Translations under genes and position numbers: made by a program | Shown: one piece after another, positions 30,001-45,000 of the stretch | How positions within the stretch are numbered: position 1 is the first letter of the stretch | How the letters are laid out: each line of letters opens with the position of its first letter | The notes under the pieces: model-generated | Databases searched by the model: none | Told to the model about the DNA's origin: nothing | The model's input: the letters and a program-made list of their open reading frames with translations, nothing else | Source of the DNA: Stictocephala bisonia | Lineage: Eukaryota > Arthropoda > Insecta > Hemiptera > Membracidae | Length of the DNA: 64,000 nucleotides | Assembly: GCA_035578905.1 (NCBI GenBank) | Contig: JAQJVL010000001.1 | Span: forward strand, 8,754,711-8,818,710 | Direction: 5' to 3'

Positions 30001-33000
30001 TGTGATCCGGCAAACTGTTAAAAAATGTTGATCCCATATACGTAGGCTAATGTTGACAAAGTTCTAATCTAGGCCTATCTAGTAACACCTCTCCTTTTCT
30101 CCTTGTATTATAACTATGGCTGTCACCAAAGAACCTTAAAAGTTGTAAATTGTTTTTAATTAAAAGTATTGTTTCATATGTATAGAGGCCAAAAAAGTCA
30201 ATATTTTTAACTGTTGAAAATATGTCTTTACTGATTCCATATTATATAAGCATAACACGGATTGCTTTTTTTTGTAAATGTAAAATATTGTTTAAATTTT
30301 GCTGTGATGTACATCCATAAAGAATTATACCAAATGCAATATTGGATTGAATGTGGGCAAAATATACTATTTTCAGAGTTTTTAAATTAGCAATTGGCCT
30401 TAGCCTTCTCAGGGGGTAAATTCAAGAAGATACTTTTTTGACAAGATTACTTACATGTAGGTTCCAATTTAAATGTTGGTCTACAGTAATTCCTAAAAAT
30501 GTTACGTTTTCAGTCTTTTCAACAATCTAATTATTACATACAATCATCGGATAGCAAGTTTTTAATTTTGAACAGTTTGGACATTTTATATAATTTGTTT
30601 TGGAAGAATTCATAAAATGATTGTGATTTTCAAAAAATTGATTTAACCCTTAAAGCGCCATTTATCCTATGCCTCTTTCCATTAAGTTCTTATTTATTGT
30701 AAATAAATCAAAGTTATATTTTTTAGCTGCTCTTTTTTTCTTGTTCTGTAGAGGAAAATAAAAGATACAATAACATTTATTAGCTTAGTTTACCTTTTTT
30801 TTCTTGTGTATGTATATGTATATAAGCAAACTTTTTACTTGAAAGTAAGCCTGAGACATATATCACTTATATGAATCAATACAAAATATTATTACTATTA
30901 ATAAAAAATGTATATTGAATAAATTTACATGTACATAAACTGATAAAGACATTAAGGGCCTGCACATAACAGATATAATAAAAAATAAGTAAATACATGT
31001 AGTACTTGAATTTAGTACATGTGTACTATAGCACACCTTACACAAAATAGTCAAAATCTGAATTGTCCGGATTATTCATATTGACACTTAAAACTAATAA
31101 ATAACTAACATATATTAAACTAAAGTAATGATAAAAACAACTAAATACACAGTTTCAATAAGGTAAGGCAGCAGACAATGACAACCGCTCGGTTCAACAG
31201 TAGCTGCGTGTATATGCGCTTGTGGCGTTGGGCAGTGCAGTGGAAATGTACACAGCCAGTCAAAAACCAGTCTCGTAGTGATTGACAAGCCAACAGAAGG
31301 TCACGTGTCGCACAATGCGTCTCTGATGGTCCACCACCCATAACCTAAATGCACTACCGGATTAAATTAGAAACATTACTTAGAAAATATTATTATTGTA
31401 ACTATTGACTTTGCTGAATATGCGCTTACGGCGTAATAAGGATTAAGGGGCTAGGGAAACTGAAGCTGAAAATCCAATTTCAGCAATCGATTCAGCAGAA
31501 ATTTTCATATTGGCATCATCAGCATACAAACATAATGAAGAATTATCAGTAATTACTTTGGGTATTCCTTTTAGATATTACAAAAACAAAATTGGCCCTA
31601 AAATCCAACCCTGTGGACGCCAAATTTTACTAAAAGGAGAGGTGACTTAAGGTACATTGGTTATTAAGTTACTTTTTGATAAGTTACTTCCACAAACTGT
31701 GCCCTATCAGTCACCCTTTATGCCAAGGGACGTAAGTTTATTTAACAATATATCAGACGAAACACTATCAAAAGCATTTTTAAGATCCATAAAGACCCCA
31801 ACCACTTCTTCACCTTTATCAATTGCATTAATAATAGATTCAATATATTCTGTGCCAGCCTTTATCACTGACTTGTTCTTTCAATAGCCATGCTGAACAG
31901 AATCATTTAAATTGTTTGTTTCTAAATACAGAACCAATTGAGAACTCATTACTCTTTCAAAACTTTTAGAGAAAGATGATAATAAAGCCAATGGTCGATA
32001 ATTAGATGGGTCATTGTGATTTCCTTTTTTAAATAGTGGTGTAACCCGAGCAATTTTTAGAACTTTTGGAAAATACCTGAAATAAGAGATGAGTTGATGA
32101 CATGAAGTAGAGGTTTCAGTATCTGTAGCTTTGCTTGTTTAATGATAGGCTTAGGAACTGATCATTACCAGATGAAAATTTATTATCAAAAGAAGAAATG
32201 ATTTTATCTAGTTCTTTTTCAGAGATACATTTACAAACAAATGGACTTTTAGATGGCATAAAATTATTTGTGACCGCATTACCACTAGATCTTAAATTTG
32301 ATTTGATGTGAGATGAAACTAAATTTTTAACAACATTGCAAAAATGCTTATTGAACAATTTACCAACAGATCCAGGGTCTTTATAAATAATTCCATGTTT
32401 CTATGAACTGATTTCTTTCCTATTTCAGTATTTACAATATGCCATGTAGCTTTTGTAACATTAGATAAATTCTTAATTTTTTTTTTCAAAATATTTCTTC
32501 TTGGCATTAGATACATTAGTTTTATAAACTTTGTTTTTACTTTTAACTAAATCATGAATATACTTATCTCCTGTTTCCCTACCTATACTATTTAAACTAA
32601 TGATTTTAATTTTTTTCAGTTGCCAGATCACAACTTATCCATTTATTCATCTGAACATATTCTCTAGTTTTAATCATTGGAAAATACAAATTAAAATAAA
32701 ACAAAAATAATTTATGAAAACACTAAATTTATCCTCAACTTTAGCCATATATATATATATATATATACATCACTCCAGGATTCCTCACCCATTGTATTAA
32801 CAAATTTTAGCAAATTTTCACTTGTAAACCTTCTATTTGATTTCACAATATAATTGTTATTAGCCTTCCAAGCAGCGGTGTTGATGTCTTTAACAGTTAG
32901 AAACTGGCTGTTATGATCAGATAATAATGTTGTCAATCCAATAATATTAAGCTTTTTAGGATTAACAGATGTGAAAAAGTGATCAATTGAAGACTAAGCC

Positions 33001-36000
33001 GATTCAGTTACTCTCGTAAGAATATTTACTAGAGATTTAATTACATAAGTAGTTAAAACTGTTTTTAATTTTTGAAAATATCAACCAGGGAGTTAATATT
33101 AACATCACCAATACAAAAAGGTTAGGATCACACTTTAATAAAATATTTAACATTATTTCTAATTTAGTTAAAACAATTTCAAAGTTTGAGTTTGGTGATC
33201 TGTAAAGTCCAGCTTTTGTAAATTTAAAATTTCCAATTTTATACTAAGAAATGCAAAACACAAAAACTATTTCTTCTAGAAAATTTGACAATTGAGGTTT
33301 TGTTACTTCTTTAAAATCTGTTTTATCTTTACTTAACATCATCACTCCTCCATAATGAACATCTCTACAATAAAAAGCATTAGTACTATATCCTCCAATG
33401 TTAAGGCGGTCAATTTCCATTTGACTTATTTTGTGCTCTGTCAGTACAACAATAACAGCTTTAATTTCTGGAAAATTTACAGGTTAATTATATATAATGT
33501 GTTTTATAATTTCTTAAAATGGCTTAAAAACAATAAATTCAAGTGCACGTTTTGGAAATGTACGATTACACTAATCAAAATTTGTAATTAACATATATTA
33601 TTGTTGCTTTTATTGCAGGAAGCGCTTTTTGCCAAAGATCTTTCTGCTGTCGATGAATCACTTATAGCCCACGTCACTTTATTGTCATCTCAAGACCAGA
33701 AAAACTTTTATGATCACCTGCACTTTTCTCCTTTGAAGGTAAATGTTAATTTTTTTATAACTATCATAAATGTTGACACACAATATTTTTTTATATGAAT
33801 CTCTATATTTGTAGGTCAACAGCAAAGACTTCGTATAACTGGAGTAAGAGGACATTAGCTGACTAATAAAAAGAAACTGTAAACGTTTCTAAATAGAACA
33901 CATACTGGGATAGAATAAAAGGAATCTTACTACTTTTGTTGTATTTATTTGACAAATTCTGATTTAAGTATAATAAAACACTAAATGTAGGAACATGGTT
34001 TTCAGAATTCTCGACTTTATTATCGTTTAAGGAGTTTGTGTGATAATACTAGTGCAGGACAGTGTTGGCACTGAAGTTGACAAGTAATTTAGTGTTGCGA
34101 TCACAAGTATGGTTTCAAGGCATCTTGTATGCTGGACAACTATTGAAACTGTTCTTTTTAAATATGGGAGATAAATAGGGCTGTTTAGCATGATTTATCA
34201 TTGCAAGAACATGAATCAGGTTAAAAGTTAAAGGATGTCTTATTTTACCAGACGAAGTTAGACTAAGAAGCCCTCCATAACATACCTAGGGACCAACAGC
34301 TCAAAATTAACTTCTGAACCACCACCAGTGACTAGGCAGGCAGGCTACGTGCAAGGACTGGACTACTCAGACGGTCACCCATCCAAGGAACAGCTACACT
34401 CGATGTTGCTTGACACTGTTATTTTGCGATAACGTCAGAACCATCCGATCAAGGCCACTGGCAAGGCTACTGCTTGTATTCAAAACAGGGATTGTTTGGG
34501 TCTAGTAACTTATGATAAACCAACATCTGGTGAAGAATTTTGTGCTCTTTAATTGTGACGCAGTGTTCCTGTGTAGATCACACAATGCTTGGTAACCTTT
34601 GAGAGGCTTTTGCCTATTCCAAGAGAGTTGTGTCTGTCATCCCGAAGGTGTGAGAAGGCTTGTTTCGTATGGCTCAAAGTAGAGGCCACCGCCATCCTCC
34701 ACAGCCCATCTAGTTCCTGCCAGGCTGCTATCGCATCCACTCTGAGCGTCACAGAAGGGCCTCTGCCACCCCATCTGGAGACAAAGCTCAGTCTAGTGCC
34801 ATGACAGCACTGCACTGCCATTACGAGTCTAACACCAAACGGAGGGGGAGGTACGATAACCAGATGATGGAAGCCGTAGGACTCCCTTTGCCCCCATAGT
34901 ACCTGTCTTACTGTCAATAGGTTGGACCATTCGCCACTATGTAATTGTGGGAGATTTGCATAGGAGATTGTTGATAGGAAAGTAATTGTTTAAGTTATTG
35001 AGGTCATCTCAGCATATCTCAAATTGAGAAGGCCATGGTGCTAGTTTGCAACTTGGGTTGTGCATTGAAAATTATTTTCATAGAATTGTTTTATTCACAG
35101 GAATAGTCTCTGAAATTATGTGATAAGAGTTTAGAAACACCCTTCATAAACACTCTCCACGTTTACGATCTTGTACAACATTGACATTTTATTTTGCAAT
35201 CCTCTATAAAGTTTTACTATGTGACATTTCACTTGTTAGTACAATCTGCGAACATTTATAAAGTAATTAAAAAATTGTTTTATTATCAGTTATAATAATA
35301 CTCTTTGTTTCATAATAACATTCATTTCTACTGACATAATAAATAAAATATTAATTTGAACTAACCTTAAATATTTATGTCTCTTGATTAGTATAGTTTA
35401 TATGATGTCATTTTTGTAATGTCTATACAAAAGTTCTAACATTTGTTGTTGATAGATCCATGTGAGTTTCTCCCTCAGTGGAGGCGGGGTGCAGTCCACC
35501 CAGAGCTTACCCCCTGTCCTCAATGTCCTCATGCAGAGCTTGGGAGTCACACTTACTGACCTGCAGGATGTTGTCTTCAAGTAAGTCTTTCTAGAATCAA
35601 TCTTGAAAATTACATTGAGGTTGCTATAATCTGACTTTAGTTTGTCTTGAGGTATTGAATTACGGAAAAGGACGGATTATCAAGGACTCATCAATCATCA
35701 AGGACAGTTAGATCTGAATGGATCCCGGGGTTTAGGATGAATGTCTGGTTGACTCTAAATTATCTGGTAAAGATCATGGAGGGAAAAATCAGTGGAAGGG
35801 TTACTGAGCTCAGAGGGGAAGGCCAAGTTTTGCTAAACAGCTGATAGATCTGCCAGCTATAGATGAGACAGGTGGGCAACTGTTATCAAACCGTAAACAA
35901 TGCTCAACCGTATGTGACTAGATTAAGTTTACAACTCACTCCCATTCACTATGATTGTGTTTATTCATTTACAACATAATCTATATTGGTTAAACTAAAT

Positions 36001-39000
36001 TAGAAGAAAATACTGGAAAGAATAATGTAAACAAATAGTTATCTTTATTACACATACTCACTTAAAAACGACAATAGGTTTGTAAGCCCTGTTCATCCAT
36101 AAGCTAAAAATCAAGGTTAGCATAGTGTTCATTTTAAAACTTTTGGACTAGACTCAATGGCCTACGTACGTTTTTACCCACCTCCCTCAAAATTTAGCTT
36201 GTGACAAGAGATCTCCTTGATTTGAAATGCCTCAACATGGAGTTTTCAATCTATATCTGGCAATTTTAGTTTTTATCAAGGCATGATTTTGTTTTAGTTG
36301 AAAATCTTTACAAATTTGTCCTTGTCGTGATACTGAGTTAATATGACATGCAAGCTAGCATTATGTATGTTATTTATTATTAATATGTTATAATCATAAT
36401 AAAATCATAATGTCTTCATATTATTGCACATTCTCAATATATTTATTACTGTGCAGGTTATCTTACTTTGAACGTACTTATACCTTCTTAAATCAAAAGC
36501 AGTTGATGTCCGAAGTACAACTGCACTACCGAGGTCAGCTTTTAAAGCAGCTCTATGTCTTGGTGCTGGGACTGGATGTCTTAGGAAATCCCTTTGGCCT
36601 TGTTGTTGGATTAAAAGAAGGAGTCCAGGATTTGTTCTATGAACCATTTCAGGTACAAATATTATCATAAATATTCTATGTTTGAGAATTACAATGAACG
36701 AATGACATTTCTTTTAACTTTTGTGTTTAGCCAGTGTTCATACAAGTTGATTTGGCCCATGATCACTTCGGATGTATTAAGATTGAGACTAAACACCAAT
36801 GTAAACTGATAATTAGATTAAATTATGCCACCCACCCCTACACGTACAGTAGTATTGTCCTACCCGCCCACTCCTATACGTACAGTGGTATTGATCTACC
36901 ACCTATCTCTACATGTAGAGTGTTATTGACCTATCCACCCTCCCCTACATGTACAGTGTTATTGACCTACCCGCCCACCTCTACATGCACAGTGGTATTG
37001 ATCTACCCACCCATCCATACATGTACAGTGGTATTAACCTACCCATCCACCCCTCTACACAGTTGTATTTACCTACTCAACCACCCACTACAGAGTAAGT
37101 GGGCAAACCAGTACAGTAGAAGGTGAGTATTTGATAAATCTTCCAGTATAGGCTGGATTCGAACCAGCACTATCTTTAACCCAGGCTCAAAGTCCTGACG
37201 CCTTAGACCGTTATTGACCCTTCCACTTTCCAGCCACCCCTGCATGTACAGTGGTAATGACCTACCCAATTCCCCCTTCACTTATTGACTGTCAAAAACT
37301 CCTACTTGTACATTGGTATTTTTACCTTCATACCCACTGCTATAGGTACAGTGATATTGACCCTGCCAGCCACACCAACCTGTACAGTGGTGTTGACCTA
37401 CTAACCCATTTTATCCCTCCCCAACCCCCTCCGAACCTAACCATAACAAGATCAGTCCCTCACGGTCCTTAATTCGGGAGATATCAATACATGCAGTGAT
37501 TTCCCGCTTTTGCCTGGATGTGATTAGTTTTTTTTTTTTAGTTTTTTTATTTTAGTTATGTGAAGTTAAATTTTCTTAACAATAACTAAATATTAGTATA
37601 TCTTTCTACAACTATTCCTAACCCAATTATGTGAATTTATATTTTTTCTAACATGATTGTACAATTTTTTAAAAAATAAATGTAGCCGATCCTCTTCTTA
37701 ACCTTACTCTGCCCATTCCTCATAGACTATTGATCTGTGCTGAGAACTTATTCAGACAGAGTAAGTGGGCGAACCAGTTCAGTAGAAGGTGAATATTTGA
37801 TAAATCTTCCAGTCTAGGCCGGATTCGAACCAGCACTATCTCTAACCCAGGATCAAAGTTCTGACGCCTTAGACCGTTCGGCTACCGGCTCACCAAAGGT
37901 GACAGGACAATCCATTCTAGATTCAAGTAACATAATTTCTACTTGTACAGTTAAAATTATGTTCGTAGAATCCCCACCATGTGTATACTTATGCCCCCAG
38001 ATTTACCAATTTTCTAGTAAATTTGACATGATGTAACAAAATATATGTGTAAAATTCTATTTTGTGAGAATTTTAATAACTTAGTGGACATAGATATGAA
38101 GTTTTACAACTTATAGTTGAATTCCGAAAATCAACTATCTGAATCGCCGATTATCTGAATTGCTTTTAGAATGTCATTAACCCTCGGGAAGTTGTGCACC
38201 CAACTATAACATCAGATGTCGCGCATGCGGCCTTTCAGACCGCAGTGAGTACTGCGTGAGGCAGTACAAGCCACTAACACCAAAAGTCGCATGTGCGGTC
38301 CAAAGCACCGCATATGTAAAAAAAATGACACAAATGGTCGCGTGTACAGTCAAAAGCATTGTGGATGTGAGGAGCAATGTCTATTACAGCAGAAGAGTAA
38401 AGGATGGGTGGGGTGTTGGACAAGGCATGTCAGCTAGTAGATGTGGTGGAAATATGTGGAGTGCCAAACCTGTCTGGCTTGCCACATGCAGAAAAATGTC
38501 ATCCCTGCGGTGATTTCGACTATAGTGGGACTTCCCGAGAGTCAAAGAAACCAGAAATATTCAGTTTTTTTATTTTGTTCTGTAAAAATCAAAAGTGAAT
38601 AGCAATGTATAGTAAGTAATATTTGTAATCTAATGAGATAAATTATACATACAATAAATAACGCACTATACGCTTCAATAAATAACACTATCTTACAAGT
38701 CCAAATTCCACTATGAAATATATAATTTGTAACTATTATTTAATTAAATACTCTTTCTTGTTTAAATATTGTTTTATTTCATCCCATTTCAACACACATG
38801 CATTAATTAAATAAAATAGACTGTGTTGACAAAATTCCAATCATCTAAATTTTTGATCATCCGAATGGGCCTGGTCCCAGTTGATTCCCATGGTTGGAGT
38901 TTTTCTGTAATATAAAAAAATATTTATTCTAAATTAGTAGGTGTAGTAGTTAATTGTATTCAAATTGAGGGATTTCCTGCACCCTGTGCACAATTGCAAT

Positions 39001-42000
39001 TAAGACTTATGACTGTGGTCTAAAGTTAAAATGACATTCTACTTGACATGTGCTTATACTACGGATTTTCATTTCCTGTGTGTATCATCCCCAACAGGCC
39101 CAAGTTCAGGTGAAATTATATTAAAATGTAGCTTTCGTTGTTAAACACATAGATATGAAATTTTATGATTTTATTCTTGAAACTGAAAATATATTTATTG
39201 GATCCAGATTTTGGACCACCCAGTAAAATTGAACTCAATTTTGTTTACCTGCTGTCTTTCCTTCATCACTTAGAGGACAAACACAAATTTAACTTTTAAA
39301 GAATATATGAAAATATCAAAATATTCTTTAGTTTGTGAAATATTCTTCAATGATGCAGTTTTCAAAGAAAAATGTTAAGCGTGGTTACAATATATGCCTC
39401 AACACAAAAATAACATTGTAGATAAAATATAAAACATTATAATTTTGTTATACCATAATGTTTTTATCAGTGTATTTGTTTCAAATTAGTTAATTCACCT
39501 CAATTCATTAATTATACCTAATCTAATTAAAATTGTTTTCAAAATAGGATATTAATTATCACAATAGGTACTTGATAATTTTGTTTTAAAAGTGCAGAAA
39601 GAAACTTCTAGCTCATGCTAATCCATCTATTCCATCTTGGGAATTATGCAGCTAGGTTGCAAGATCGTTAATACTGTATGTCCTATTTTTTATTTATGAT
39701 AGATCATGTTAGCTACAAACTATTTTATCCTGTTTCAGGGAGCTATTCAAGGACCAGGAGAGTTTTGCGAAGGTATTGTTCTTGGTGTCCGTAGTCTGTT
39801 TGGCCACACTGTTGGGGGAGCAGCCGGTGCAGTATCAAGAATTACTGGGGCCATGGGTAAGAATAATTTACAATTTATTTTTTATGAATTCAGATATTTA
39901 TTTGACCCATTGGGCTATTAGTTGTTTGGCCAGGAGTGCTAGGTTCTCTAGCAACTAAAATGAATAAAATTCAAGGTTTCAAATACTAAATTAATAGTAA
40001 CTCTCCAAGAAAATATATTTATTTTATTTGTTAACAGAAGAACTGTGAACAGTGAAGTGGCCTAAAAAATAAATTTAATTTCACAAAGTTATCCCATTCA
40101 TTATTTTATATCAATTAAATTTATTTCAACCAGTTCTGAACACAGGTTGTTCAACAATGATGGTGTCATTGAGAATAGGCGATATTCTGTTGTAAGTTAG
40201 CTTCTCTGCAACTTATATCAGACACTTAAAAGAGCTATTGGGCAGTAGCTTTTAACTTGTTCTAGTTCATTACTTGGCTATAAAACAGCTAGTATTTTAG
40301 ATCTTTTAAAAGCGTTGGGCATATCGCCACTTGTTAATTTGGCATTGAAAATGAAATGAAATGAAATGAAATGAAAAACGTCTTTATTTATATTCAAGAG
40401 GCGAAGTTAGGGCTGCAAAGCCCTCTCTACCACTTAACCTCATCATACATAACAAGATGTTTTCAAATATAAATAACAATTTACAAGGAAATACAAAATA
40501 GAAATTGCAATGTACGAGGTAAAACATATAAAGTCAAAAAATGTGAAACATTATATTTGAACTTAAAAATATTTCGACTATCTCAAACAAAACTACTGTT
40601 ATTCATAACATTTATTCAAAACTACATTCATTCGGCACAATCACTCATTACCGCCACCACCAAGCCACAGCGACACCAACCACTACTCCCGCTAGGCCCG
40701 CAGCAGATAGCACCTCACCTCCGCCCCAAACCTAGTGCGCTTATCGATGGATCTGACATTATCAGGCAAAGCATTCCAGAGCCTGCACGCGGAGACAATA
40801 AATGATTTGTTGAAAGTGGTGGTGCGGTGAACTGGAATAGCTAACATTGACTCACCACGTCTTGTTCTACGCACACCAACTTGTGACAGATAAACAAACT
40901 GCTCTGACAGATAATTAGGAATTTGGTTTTGAAGAATACTGTGCAACAATATCAGGATATGGAATTGTCGAAGATTGTTTAACTTTAAGATAGATAATTG
41001 GGAGAAAAATGGAGTAACATGATCCCTTCGCCTCAGGTTGAAAATAAATCTGATACAGTAGTTTTGGGCACGCTGTAATCTTTCCGCGAGCTCAACAGAC
41101 ATGTCATTGATTACAGTATCACAGTAGTTAAAGTGAGTGAAAACTAGAGTCTTTACTAACAACACCTTGACATTGAGAGGGAAAAACATGGCAAATCTTT
41201 TCAAAGTGTGTATAGCAGCAAAAACTCTATTACACATTACAGCTACTTGATCAGTCCAGTTCAAATTTTTATTCATAATAAGTCCTAGGTTTTTAACTTT
41301 GTCACAAAACGGTAATTCTGTATTATTAAGTTTGAGTTTTGGTATATTTGTCAGGTCAATGTTAGAAGTGAGTCTAGTAGAGCCCAACAATATTGTTTGG
41401 GTTTTGGCCTCATTGAGCTTTAAGCCATGCTTGACAGCCCAATTTGTGATAGACTGGATATCACAGTTAATGTTAGTTACGGCAGTAGGCAAGTCTTTCA
41501 GAGTGAAGTGAGTATATATTTGTAGGTCGTCAGCGTATAAGTGAAATTTGCAGAAATTGATAACAGTAGTGACATCGTTAATTTAGAGTAAGAATAAGAG
41601 TGGCCCAAGCACAGAACCCTGGGGCACACCTCTAGTCACCAGTTCCCAGTCAGATTTTCTGTTGTCTGCCTTTACACACTGCCGACGGTCCGTCAAGTAC
41701 GACCTGACCCATTCAATACAACCATCAGAAAAACCACCAGAGAGCATTTTTATATAAAGAAGGGGATAGTAAACGCAGTCGAAAGCTTTAGAGAAATCAA
41801 ATAGAGTCAAGATGGTAAGTAGGGACTTATCAATAGCAGAGCGGACATCGTCAGTAATTTTAAGAAGGGCAGTGGAAGTACTGAATCTTGAACGGAATCC
41901 AGATTGGAAATTGGACAATAATCCAGCACTCTCCATAAACGATGACATCTGACGGTGGACTAACCTTTCGAGGCATTTTGACAACGCTGGCAAGATACTG

Positions 42001-45000
42001 ATAGGTCTGAAATCTGATGCAACTTGAGGTGACGAAACTTTTTGTAGAGGGCGCACAATAGCAGATTTCCACTCAGACGGAAAAGTAGATGTGGTTAAAG
42101 ATTTATTGAAAATAGCTGTAATCACAGTCAGTATTGCTGGAAGTAAAAGTTTGAGAATTTTAATAGGGATTTTATCAGTACCGACTGCGTTGCTAGTCAT
42201 CCTCATCACAGCATCAAGCACATCAGCCTCAGTCACCTGAGTGAAGACGAACTGATGGCGAGGGCGGCAAAGAGGAGTGGCATTCAGCTCACTGACAAAG
42301 TCACGAGCTCTGGACAGATCGATTGGAATGTTAGTGAAATATTTATTTACGATATTAAGATCAAGGGAAACAGGTTTGTCACTATTGGTCTTACCAATGC
42401 CTAGCTCCCTGACCTTAGACCACAAGCCTTTAGTACATATGACACCAGAGAAAGATCTATAATAGAATCGTATCTTGGCATTGCGAAATTGTTGCTGAGT
42501 CTTATTCCTCAGTCTTTTATACTCCGCCCAATCGTCAGATGACTTAGTTCTTTTAGCCCTACGAAAAGCAATGTCCCTTAACCTCTGTAGTTGACGTAAG
42601 TAGTCATTAATCCATGGGGCTGGTTTCTTGGTGACCCTCTTAGTGATCAAGGGAGCATGCTTATCAAGGAGACAAATTGTGAAATTATTAAACATGTTTA
42701 CCGTAGTATTGACATCAGGAGCGTGGATTATATCATGCCAAGACATTAGGAGTGCATCAGCTAGAAGTGCATCAGAATCAATATTATTGAGTCTCCTGTA
42801 CGAGATGAATTTGGGTTCACATTTAGGAGTGGTTAGACGATATACACAAAATATTAAATCGTGTCTTGACAGGCCAAGGACAGGGTGCTGACCGTGGTGC
42901 ACGACATGGGACAGGTCAGAGACAGCCATGACGTCCAGCCATGTATCCGTAGTAGCAGTGTGATGGGTTGCTTGTAAAGGCAGTATAGTCATGTTACAAG
43001 AGAGAAACATGCTTGTTAAGTAAGTCTAATCGTAAGTAGCAGGGCCCAAAAGTTCGAGTTAAAGTCACCAGTTACAATGACATGACTATAACGAGCCATA
43101 AGATCAAGAAGAATGGATTCAAATTCAACGAGAAAACCAAGATTAGGTGCCCTATAACAAACAGAAATTAAAACATGTATCAAACAGAAATTAACAGAAA
43201 CATCAAGAAACATGTACTCAGGTCGCCCCAACCTGGTGTTGTCAGAGGAGTACTGTATTGTAGTAGGTAAATTAGATTTGACAAAAGCTGCAACTCCTCC
43301 ACCACCTTTGGACAGACGATCATTACGATAAAGAGTATATCCAGATAGATCAACACTTTTATCTGATATATTAGGCTTGAGCCAGGATTCGGAAATTAAA
43401 ACGATATCAAAAGAAGAAAATTCAAAAATTAAACGAAATTCGTCAATATGACCAAGAAGAGATTGAGTATTGACATGGGCTGTCTTAAGAAGTCTGGAGT
43501 AGGGGGCAAGGGTGCTGGCGAAGTGATCTGATTGTAAAGTTGATGGTGGCAGGGGGGAGGAAGAGTGAGACGCCATCACGGGGTCACCCGACGGCCGTGC
43601 GGTCGAGCAGCCAGCGACCACAGCAGCATAGCACGGTGACGGTAACCACACACATACACACATATATACATTGTACACACACAAACTAAATTACTTACTA
43701 ACATACTCAGTATCATAACATAATTAATGTCCGCACTCCAGCAAAACAATGAGAAATAGACTGAGCGGGAAATTATATAAACTTTGCAAACAAGAGGATT
43801 CAATTTTATATTAAATAACACATAATTGATAATTGAGTCAAAATAATTCAATATTAAATTGATAAAATGCATTACAATTATTGTCATTGTTGTGTGCGGT
43901 ATTATCAATCAATGGCAAACATAAAGATTATAATTAAATATACTAACTTAATACTGTATATACATGAAATAATTGAATAAAAGTTAAAAGATTGAAATTA
44001 CGGGATATTTAAATGAATTTAAAATAAACAAAATTTATAAAACTAAACCGATTTGGTTCAGACTGGTGTAATATTCAGTCATATTTTGGCGGGTTATCAA
44101 TCAGAACAATTGAACATTTGCAGGAAAACTAAAGTTATATATTTAAAACTAACGGAATCAAAATTAACTTCTAAAAATAAAATAAAGAACATATAAGATT
44201 TACGATTACAACAAATTAAACAGAGCTAACTTCTTCCAGATTAAATAAAGGTATTTTAAGAAATCGACAAAATTCGAACAAATCTAACTTCTACAAAACA
44301 AACAAAACAAATTATACGTTACAGAAATTAACAAATTAAACAAAACAACTGTACTACAAATTAAAATAAAAGAAATTTTAATTTATATGGTTTACGATTA
44401 CATCAAATTAAACAGAGTTAACTTCTTCCAGATTAAATAAAGGTAATTTTAGAAATTGACAAAATTAAAACAAACCTAACTTCTACATGAACAAACAAAA
44501 CAAATTTTAAGTTAACAGAAATTTACAAAATTGACAAAACTAGCATGTACAAAATTAAATAAAAGAACAATCTTACAGAGTGTGCAGTCAAGTCGACGCC
44601 ACCTCCAGATCTGACAGCTTGGTCGCCACGCCGCGCTTTCCGGTGCCATCGACGTAGAACACTCGGCCGTCTAACGTCCAGGTGCTGGTCCGCCCGTACC
44701 GCTCGGCTGCCTTTCTGTAGATTTCTTGTCTCCGAGCTGTCAGGTCCTCACGTATGGTAATGCCACTTCCTTTCAGTCGCTTCTTCGAGTTGAACACCAG
44801 TCGCCTATCTCGATAGCTGGTAAACTTGACGATAATGGGACGATGCTGCGGCCTCCCACCTGCGGCTGGACCCGGCGGCTTGCCCACCCGGTGCGTCCTG
44901 CAGAGCGCTGTGGATGGAAGCTCCAGGCCAAGGTGGTCACGACACAGCTGCGTCACCAAAGCATCTGTGCACTCACCTTGCTTTTCTGCTACACCGAAGA

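Noticed and set aside
34549..34917. 122-codon minus-strand frame
   Set aside because: No domain recognised and its plus-strand counterpart is equally open; kept only as an unclassified segment.
36734..37126. 130-codon Thr/Tyr/Pro-rich frame resembling a repetitive secreted protein
   Set aside because: It is the reading of the dispersed CCCACC minisatellite and contains no signal peptide.
43576..43908. 110-codon minus-strand frame overlapping LINE ORF2 start
   Set aside because: AT-rich spacer sequence; it runs into the ORF2 start in another frame.
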